This document shows, one piece after another, positions 31,467-36,508 of a stretch of 36,508 nucleotides of DNA. The stretch spans positions 1-36,508 of the forward strand of contig JBBEAY010000025.1 in NCBI GenBank assembly GCA_040882605.1, written 5' to 3'. The position numbers and the translations under genes are program-made. The notes under the pieces were generated by a model. That model saw only the letters and a list, made by a program, of their open reading frames with translations. It had not been told where the DNA came from and ran no database searches. The stretch is from JAOUEA01 sp040882605 (lineage in GTDB: Bacteria; Actinomycetota; UBA4738; HRBIN12). Position 1 is the first letter of the stretch, and the number at the start of each line of letters is the position of its first letter.

Positions 31467-31637
31467 ATGGTCCTGCCGGCATGGACGTTCTTCACGACCT
31501 CACTCGACGGTGAGGAACAGCTGGGGGGTCAGCCGTACGCGCGGCACTTCTGGTCCACGACCGCGGAACGCTGGGGTCGCACCACCGCCACGCCGTACCC
31601 AGACGAGCCCGGCCATGATCCCTATGAGGAGAGGTGA
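31467..31637 (+). CDS. 56-residue protein, upstream of methyltransferase
   Basis: The ATG at 31467 (or GTG 31464) has GGGAG 6-9 nt upstream. The protein reads MVLPAWTFFTTSLDGEEQLG, QPYARHFWSTTAERWGRTT and ends DPYEER. It is soluble and rich in Trp, Thr and Tyr; no family is recognised. The frame stays open upstream for at least 25 codons without an ATG, GTG or TTG start. A 13-codon frame beginning GTG 31426, 6 nt behind an extended -10-like TGATTGAAT (31411-31419), ends in TGA overlapping the ATG by 1 nt, so a coupled leader is possible. The stop is 9 nt before the methyltransferase start. Confidence 0.5.
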   Translation: MVLPAWTFFTTSLDGEEQLGGQPYARHFWSTTAERWGRTTATPYPDEPGHDPYEER

Positions 31638-31646
31638 GAGGAGCAG

Positions 31647-32408
31647 TTGGATCTTTTCACTGTGGCGCAGACACTCAGAGGTGCAGGCTGCATCGCTGCT
31701 CGCGAGGAAGCCGACGAGCTCGTACGGGCTGCTGCCGGTGACCCGGACGTGCTTGATGACCTGGTGTCTCGTCGCACCAACGGCGAGCCGATCGCATGGC
31801 TGACGGGTGCGGTCACGTTCTGCGGCGTCCGGTTGTTCGTCGAACCGGGCGTCTACGTGCCGCGATGGCAGACCGAGCCGCTGGCGCGACGAGCAGCGAC
31901 GCTCCTGCCGCCGGCGGGAGTCGCCGCGGATCTCTGCACGGGCGCGGGTGCGATCGCGGCCGTGCTAGCCGCGGCTGTGCCGACGTCGCAGGTACTTGCG
32001 ACCGAGCTCGACGAGAACGCAGTGCGATGTGCCCGACGCAACGGTGTCGAGGTGTTCGAGGGCTTCCTCGATGATCCGCTGCCGCGAGCGTTCGAGCACC
32101 GCGTCGACGTGCTGACGGCTGTCGTGCCATATGTGCCGACGGGATCGCTCCGCCTGCTCCCGCGCGACGTGCAGGCATTCGAGCCTCGCCTCGCGCTCGA
32201 TGGCGGGAAAGACGGCACGGACCTTCTGGTCGAGGTCGTGCGAAGAAGCCCAGGTTGGCTGCGTTCCGGTGGTTGGCTCCTGCTGGAGCTGGGTGGTGAC
32301 CAAGCAGAACCGATCGGAGGGCTGCTTCACGACGTTGGATTCGAGGGGATCGTCGTCATGGACGACGAAGACGGCGACCCTCGCGCGATCTGCGCCCACC
32401 TCGGCTAG
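31647..32408 (+). CDS. PrmC/HemK-like methyltransferase with altered motif
   Basis: A 253-residue class I SAM-dependent methyltransferase starting at TTG, with GAGAGGAG closely upstream. An N-terminal helical domain (RGAGCIAAREEADELVRAA, RRTNGEPIAWLTGAVTFCG) and VPRWQTEPLARRA resemble PrmC-type enzymes that methylate glutamine. Motif I is DLCTGAGAIAAVLAA and ATELDENAVRCARRNG follows. The NPPY motif that binds the target Gln, usually N-x-P-Y, reads TAVVPYVP, so the Asn is lost. The activity on release factors is therefore doubtful. It lies in a short operon with the 56-residue orphan. Confidence 0.8.
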   Translation: MDLFTVAQTLRGAGCIAAREEADELVRAAAGDPDVLDDLVSRRTNGEPIAWLTGAVTFCGVRLFVEPGVYVPRWQTEPLARRAATLLPPAGVAADLCTGAGAIAAVLAAAVPTSQVLATELDENAVRCARRNGVEVFEGFLDDPLPRAFEHRVDVLTAVVPYVPTGSLRLLPRDVQAFEPRLALDGGKDGTDLLVEVVRRSPGWLRSGGWLLLELGGDQAEPIGGLLHDVGFEGIVVMDDEDGDPRAICAHLG

Positions 32409-32427
32409 GGCTGACTTCCGTTCGTGC

Positions 32428-33264
32428 CTACGCCGTGAGGATCGCAACGGCATCGGATCCAGCGCGCCACAGCCCGAAGACCAAGGTGCCCGCCAAACCT
32501 GACAGGCCCAAGAGGCGGGCGATCGAGAGTGACCGATCCGAGCGACCCCCGATCTCCGACGCCCAGAGCGCCAGCGTGCCCACCGCGGTGACCACCACGA
32601 ACAGGGGTGCGATGATCGGCGTGTCGCAGTCGCAAGAAGGGGAGAAGAGCAGCGGCGGCATCCCCAGGAGTGTGATCGCCACGCCCAGGCCCGTGATCGC
32701 CCCGTACACCACACGAGCGGCCCTATGGTGTTCGTCCCCTGGAGGAAGCCGGCGGTCCAAGACGCCGACCATGAGGTTCATCACGAGGCCGAAGCCGAGG
32801 AAGAGCAACACGATCAACGTCACGTTCAACGCCCGGTTCTCGAGGAGCGCGAAGTCGACGTTGTCCGGGTTGAGCACATCCGATGTGGCGCTGGTCACTG
32901 CGAAGAGCACGGCCCCGAAGGCAAGACCCCGCAAGCGCCCTGCCCACTCCAACCATGGGCGGAACGTCGCATAGAGCACCGCGCCGAAGATCCCGGTTCC
33001 GATGCCGACGAAGACCACGAGGCCCATGGTTCCCTCGAACGTGATCGCACCGACCGTCTCTCCAGCCTCGGTGGTGGCTCCTTGCGCGGCCTCGCTCGAC
33101 GCGGCAGCCGAGATCCGCATGAAGAGTCGGGAACCGATGCCCCCGACCGCGATGCCGGTCACGAGGCCTGCGATCCCTACCAACGCGATGGATCGCGCCA
33201 GCTCGGCTCCCGTCCTGAGAGGGACACCGAGTTCCTCTGTCGATGCGAGTTTCGATCCCAGCAA
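32428..33264 (-). CDS. Multi-helix membrane protein of unknown function
   Basis: A 278-residue protein with about seven or eight hydrophobic segments, for example SIALVGIAGLVTGIAVGGIG, GTMGLVVFVGIGTGIFGAVL, ALNVTLIVLLFLGFGLVMNL and ITGLGVAITLLGMPPLLF. A CDCD motif near residue 215 lies in a loop. I chose TTG 33264 because GGGAG is 6 nt upstream; the longer frame adds a His/Arg-rich tail with no support. Family not recognised. Confidence 0.68.
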   Translation of the reverse strand: MLGSKLASTEELGVPLRTGAELARSIALVGIAGLVTGIAVGGIGSRLFMRISAAASSEAAQGATTEAGETVGAITFEGTMGLVVFVGIGTGIFGAVLYATFRPWLEWAGRLRGLAFGAVLFAVTSATSDVLNPDNVDFALLENRALNVTLIVLLFLGFGLVMNLMVGVLDRRLPPGDEHHRAARVVYGAITGLGVAITLLGMPPLLFSPSCDCDTPIIAPLFVVVTAVGTLALWASEIGGRSDRSLSIARLLGLSGLAGTLVFGLWRAGSDAVAILTA

Positions 33265-33308
33265 CTGAGTCTCCCGGGTTCGGTGGTGGTGGCACTCAGC
33301 CGGGAGTC

Positions 33309-33524
33309 TATGGCCCCTCCGTCGTCGAGTTGACATATGTCTACGAGGCCATGCCCGACGGCGAAGCCCTGGACACGCTCACGCTGACCGAAGCGGACGG
33401 GTCTGACGCTCCTCGTGCAACACCAGAACCAGGAGCATCGTGACGCCACATCAACTCCGGCATGGAAGTCGGCATGCAAGAAGCGATGGACCACCTCGAG
33501 CAGGTCGCGATCTCGCTTGGCTGA
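33309..33524 (+). pseudogene. Broken SRPBCC/AHSA1-type protein, C-terminal fragment
   Basis: Reading three frames in turn restores an AHSA1-like C-terminus: VVELTYVYEAMPDGEALDTL...TEADG, then LTLLVQHQNQEHRDA, then INSGMEVGMQEAMDHLEQ before a TGA. An extra base near 33399-33402 and a missing base near 33447-33448 separate them. The 5' half of the gene, with its start, is gone. AHSA1 proteins are small hydrophobic-cavity proteins related to START domains. Confidence 0.65.
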
Positions 33525-33582
33525 GCGGACCACGGACCACCGGGACGATGTTCCCGGTGGTTCCGGCGTGCAGTCCCGCTTG

Positions 33583-33614
33583 GGGGATAGGGGATAGGGG
33601 ATAGGGGATAGGGG
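33583..33614 (+). repeat. Heptamer repeat (GGGGATA)4 GGGG
   Basis: Four exact GGGGATA units (33583-33610) and a fifth GGGG run (33611-33614). Five G4 runs with 3-nt spacers can form an intramolecular G-quadruplex. A degenerate copy in opposite orientation (TATCTCC TATCCCCC ATCCCC) lies at 36372-36392. Confidence 0.85.
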
Positions 33615-33684
33615 CGGCCTGCCCGAACGCGGCCCTCACCCCCCTCCCAGGGGGCCGTGATCGCCTCCAGAGCGAGTGGCACCC

Positions 33685-34413
33685 TCACTCGATGCGCACG
33701 GACTCGACGATCTGAAGGAGCTCTGCTCGGTCCTCCGGCGAGGTCTTCGGGAAGAACGCGGCGCGGATCACGAGCCGGACGCCGTCGACGTCGACGATCC
33801 ACAGTCGGTCGTACTGGCCGGGGCCCTGGTGGTACCGACCGCCCGACGGCAGCGCCGTCCAACTGTGGAACTCCGAGTGCCAGCAGTCGGAGAAGTCGAT
33901 GGTGGGTGGAACCTGCAGCTGCATCTGCTTCCCGGGATACCCCGCCAACGTCACGTCTCTCGGCGTCGTGGCGTAGCGTTGCCGTTGCTCGGCAAGCGCC
34001 GCTACGAGATCGAGCACACTCGATCCGACCGCGGGGTCGATCCAGCCGCGGTTCCATCGGCACGGATCTGCGTAGACCTCATCGACGATCCAGAAACCCA
34101 CACCGCGCCCGGCTGGCGGTTCGCCACCTCCCTCGGTGTCGACGACGCCGTACTTCCACGCTTCCCAACCATCGGGGATCCTGAACGTCACTCTCAGTGT
34201 GACGGGGCTGCCCGCGTACAGATGCAGGTCGAGGGCGTACCTCCTGGCGTCGAGGACTTTACCTTCGACCAGCGGTGCAGCGAGAGCGGGCGATGACGGC
34301 GTCGGAGTGGTCGACGATCCGGCGCCGCCGCACGCCGGGAAGAGCAGGATGGAGCCGAGAGCGAGCCAGCAGCGTGCTCGCGCGAGCCACGAGGGGCGAT
34401 CGCCAGGGCTCAC
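33685..34413 (-). CDS. Lipoprotein of the second sigma operon
   Basis: A 242-residue protein starting at GTG, overlapping the upstream stop by 4 nt (GTGA). A signal peptide ends in a lipobox (ALGSILLFPAC), followed by a Ser/Thr/Pro linker. The mature domain has VTLRVTFRIPDGWEAWKYGV, VGFWIVDEVYADPCRW, LAGYPGKQMQLQVP and RLVIRAAFFPKTSPEDRAELLQIVESVRIE, a mixed alpha/beta fold not assigned to a family. Probably a surface-anchored partner of the beta-propeller protein. Confidence 0.78.
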   Translation of the reverse strand: MSPGDRPSWLARARCWLALGSILLFPACGGAGSSTTPTPSSPALAAPLVEGKVLDARRYALDLHLYAGSPVTLRVTFRIPDGWEAWKYGVVDTEGGGEPPAGRGVGFWIVDEVYADPCRWNRGWIDPAVGSSVLDLVAALAEQRQRYATTPRDVTLAGYPGKQMQLQVPPTIDFSDCWHSEFHSWTALPSGGRYHQGPGQYDRLWIVDVDGVRLVIRAAFFPKTSPEDRAELLQIVESVRIE

Positions 34414-35672
34414 GGGGGGACCGCCTGCCAGTCGAGATCCGATGGGGTCGTGAAGTACAGACCGAAGGTCACAGGAGAGACGGCGACTGCAGATGAGGTT
34501 CCGTCCACCGAGAACGAGACCACCGCGTACGTCACGTCCGGCTTCAGCACCGCCCCGATCGAAAGGAGACGCTGCCCGTCAGGTGACCACTGGATCGCCC
34601 AGATGCTCAGGGGACGCTTCGAGATATCCGGTAGTTCAACCGACGGAAGGGTCATGGATCCGCCCCCGTCGGGATCCGCCAAAACGATCCGGTCATCCTC
34701 CACGAAGGCGATGTGCTCTCCGTCAGGAGACCAGGCGGGATCCCCTCCCATCTTGGGGTCATCTCCTAGGTCGAGGGTGCGCACGACGTTCCGGTCGACG
34801 TCGATCACCTGGATGCCGGGATTCCTTGCACCCCAGCTGCCGTCCCTGCCCACTGCGACCCTGGTGCCGTCCGGAGCCCATGTCAGCGTCCCGCCGTTCA
34901 TGCCTCCCGGTACGACGCTCACATCCTTGCCGTCGACCGGGACCAGGAGGATCCCCCCGTTCAGCAAGGACACCGCGATCTGGGATCCGTCGGGCGACCA
35001 CTCGAAGTCATGGACGGGGTCGGAGCCTCGGCTATCGAACAGACGAACGGGCGTCTGGCCGTCCAAGGAAGCGACCCACAGTCCAGTGTCGTCCTCATAG
35101 GCCAGTCGTCGGCCGTCCGGGGACCACTCCGCGCAGAACAGATAGGGCTCCAGCATGGTCGGGGCAGCGATCCGCTGCTCCGCGCCAGTCGGATCGCCGG
35201 TGCCGTCCAACGCCGTCACGACGAGGGTGACGGGTCCCGTCGGCGAAGCGTCATAGGATGAATATTCGCTGTAGGCGAGCTTGGAGCCGTCGGGCGAGAA
35301 GACCGGGCACCTCCGAACGAGACCGTCACCATCGGAGCCGACGATCCGGCGCGCCGCCTCCCCATCACGCGACAGGTAGATGTATCTAGGGGCGTTACTG
35401 CCGGCCGCTTCGTTCCCGGGCTCGGCCGCGTAGGCGATCCACCCGTTGGTGGGAAGTGGCGGCGGCCCCACGATCGGTCTCGCACCTCGATCCGCGCTCA
35501 CATTCGCTAGCGCGAGAACCAGGGCTACCGAAACGGTGAGTCCGATCACGCCCGCTGAGATCCGCTGGTTGCGTCGCTTCCTGTCGCGGCGTCGAAGGAT
35601 GCGGTCGAACGCTGGCTCTGGCATCGGCGCTCGATCACCGACCCTCTCGAGGACATCCCGATACTCAGTCAT
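34410..35672 (-). CDS. Membrane-anchored TolB-like beta-propeller (putative anti-sigma)
   Basis: A 420-residue protein with a short charged cytoplasmic segment (1-36, including RDVLERVGDRAP, ILRRRDRKRRNQR), one transmembrane helix (ISAGVIGLTVSVALVLALANV, ~37-58) and an extracytoplasmic domain of repeated PD40/TolB blades: FSPDGSKLAYSE, WSPDGRRLAYED, WSPDGSQIAVSL, WAPDGTRVAVGR, WSPDGEHIAFVE and WSPDGQRLLSIG. Six repeats are visible. Its ATG overlaps the sigma-factor stop by 8 nt (ATGACTGA). This position and topology suggest a regulator that senses an outside signal and binds the sigma factor inside. Confidence 0.82.
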   Translation of the reverse strand: MTEYRDVLERVGDRAPMPEPAFDRILRRRDRKRRNQRISAGVIGLTVSVALVLALANVSADRGARPIVGPPPLPTNGWIAYAAEPGNEAAGSNAPRYIYLSRDGEAARRIVGSDGDGLVRRCPVFSPDGSKLAYSEYSSYDASPTGPVTLVVTALDGTGDPTGAEQRIAAPTMLEPYLFCAEWSPDGRRLAYEDDTGLWVASLDGQTPVRLFDSRGSDPVHDFEWSPDGSQIAVSLLNGGILLVPVDGKDVSVVPGGMNGGTLTWAPDGTRVAVGRDGSWGARNPGIQVIDVDRNVVRTLDLGDDPKMGGDPAWSPDGEHIAFVEDDRIVLADPDGGGSMTLPSVELPDISKRPLSIWAIQWSPDGQRLLSIGAVLKPDVTYAVVSFSVDGTSSAVAVSPVTFGLYFTTPSDLDWQAVPP

Positions 35673-36178
35673 CGTCGGTCTCCATCACCGTTCTCATCGC
35701 CTTGTGTGCCTCTGAGACGAGGCTTCGGATCGTGCTCGTCGTGACGTGCATCAGATCCGCCGCTTCGTCGGTGCTCCGATCCAGGAGGTCCGTCAACACC
35801 AGCGCCTGACGCTGGCGTGGCGACAGGCCGGAGATCGTCCGAACGACCGCGTCTCGAGCGTCCGCTGCACCGTACGGGTCAAGAGATCGCTCGGGCGAGA
35901 AGGGCACCTTCGTCACGCGAAGCAGCCGTCGGAACCGGCTCCGGGATAGGTTCATCGCCGCGCGATACAGGTACCCGGCCGGGTTCACCATCGTGCTGAC
36001 ACGGTCCCAGCGATCCCAGACCTTCAGGAAGGCGTCCTGCGCGATCTTCTTCCGCCTCTTGCACACTGCCGGTCATCAGGGCGCGGAAAAGATGCCGCCG
36101 CTCTGCCTCGAAGAAGAGCTCGAACGCGAGGGCGCCCGACACACTCTCGAGCCGCTCTGACCCCGTCGACTGCTGCAT
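35665..36178 (-). pseudogene. ECF-like sigma factor interrupted by a frameshift
   Basis: The first 42 codons from ATG 36178 read a region 2 start (FELFFEAERRHLFRALMTGSVQEA); the frame then shifts. From about 36045 another frame continues in register: IAQDAFLKVWDRWDRVSTM, NPAGYLYRAAMNLSRSRFR, then region 4 LSPRQRQALVLTDLLDRSTDEAADLMHVTTSTIRSLVSEAHKAM. The expected joint is EAEE-IAQDAF. The DNA (GCGGAAGAAGATCGCG on the minus strand, 36042-36055) has one base too many. The corrected protein would be ~170 residues. A sequencing or assembly error is possible, since the downstream partner genes are intact. Confidence 0.82.
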
Positions 36179-36436
36179 GCCACATAAACGCCCGATGGTT
36201 GGGATTCGTCCAGACGCGGATCGATTCTCGTCCTAACTTGCTCCCCCGGAAGGACCCGGCTCCCGTGAGCCGAGGCGTCGGACCCAGGTAAGGGAGGAGG
36301 GGGCGGCGGTTCGACAAGGGTCTGGGGGGCGGCGTTGGGACCCTCGGAGGGAGAGGCGTTTCGCACCCCGCTATCTCCTATCCCCCATCCCCGGAGTCCC
36401 CTCGTGGCGTTCACCCGACCTTTGCTAGCATGGTTG
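36179..36436. other. Gap between sigma gene and initiator tRNA
   Basis: 258 nt with no gene. It is purine-rich on the plus strand around 36285-36350 (runs of G) and pyrimidine-rich at 36372-36392, where a degenerate inverted copy of the GGGGATA repeat is found. No clear promoter was recognised. Confidence 0.6.
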
Positions 36437-36508
36437 TGCGGGGTGGAGCAGTCCGGTAGCTCGCTGGGCTCATAACCCAGAGGTCACAGGTTCAAATCCT
36501 GTCCCCGC
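36437..36508 (+). tRNA. Initiator tRNA-Met (CAU), 3' end outside window
   Basis: The cloverleaf is readable: acceptor bases 2-7 GCGGGG pair with CCCCGC at the window end, the D-arm starts GGAGCAG, the anticodon arm is CTGGG-CTCATAA-CCCAG with anticodon CAT, and the T-arm is CACAGGTTCAAATCCTGTC. Three consecutive G-C pairs in the anticodon stem (GGG/CCC) are the mark of the initiator. The last base pair and CCA are cut off. Confidence 0.93.

Noticed and set aside
33583..33614. CRISPR-like array
   Set aside because: The heptamer units are contiguous with no spacers; a simple tandem repeat.

Overview
The window is GC-rich, gene-dense bacterial DNA. Its gene families point to an actinobacterium (Actinomycetota): a UPF0182 membrane protein, a YlbL-type PDZ/Lon protease and a DUF2342 'F420-associated' metalloprotease lie together, and SCP2 and many secreted or lipid-anchored orphans are present. 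Many start codons sit 6-9 nt behind a TANNNT hexamer with no Shine-Dalgarno sequence, a leaderless pattern common in actinobacteria. MreB and weak homology elsewhere suggest a less-studied lineage; I cannot name genus or class.

Layout. 1-706 (-): an ECF-like sigma factor coupled to a very short membrane partner. 1070-4165: a zinc-ribbon/class III cyclase/AAA/TPR signalling protein, bracketed by two copies of a GTTGCC double motif. 4297-6006: a DUF72 protein divergent from an alpha/beta hydrolase and a small CxxC protein. 6025-7061: a response regulator with phased NTCAG boxes, no sensor kinase, and the decayed tail of a PepSY gene. 7142-10629: a secreted orphan, a three-gene zinc-finger/HTH/phosphatase operon, an SCP2 protein and a hotdog thioesterase. 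10761-16258: a BMP-type nucleoside ABC importer facing uracil phosphoribosyltransferase. 16315-18368: a duplicated-domain lipoprotein, then aroF (DAHP synthase) behind what looks like a complete ribosome-mediated attenuator. 18372-22531 (-): four genes, including two secreted zinc proteases. 22641-29781: DUF2342 protease, moaE, mreB, a two-helix membrane protein, the YlbL-like protease and UPF0182. 29806-33264: an aldehyde dehydrogenase, a 56-residue orphan, a PrmC-like methyltransferase and a membrane protein. 33309-33524: an SRPBCC/AHSA1 pseudogene. 33685-36178 (-): a frameshifted sigma factor, a membrane-anchored beta-propeller and a lipoprotein. 36437-36508: initiator tRNA, its 3' end cut by the window edge.

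Functional links. The importer and upp fit nucleoside/base salvage. The two sigma modules share the same architecture: the partner's start overlaps the sigma stop by 8 nt in both. The clearest regulatory system is upstream of aroF: a 17-codon leader peptide carrying three Phe, one Trp and one Tyr codon, ending in an arm (CCCGGGG) that is identical to the right arm of the following terminator and can therefore pair with the terminator's left arm. This gives a coherent antitermination switch for the first step of aromatic amino acid synthesis. No CRISPR array, rRNA, transposase or complete insertion sequence was seen.
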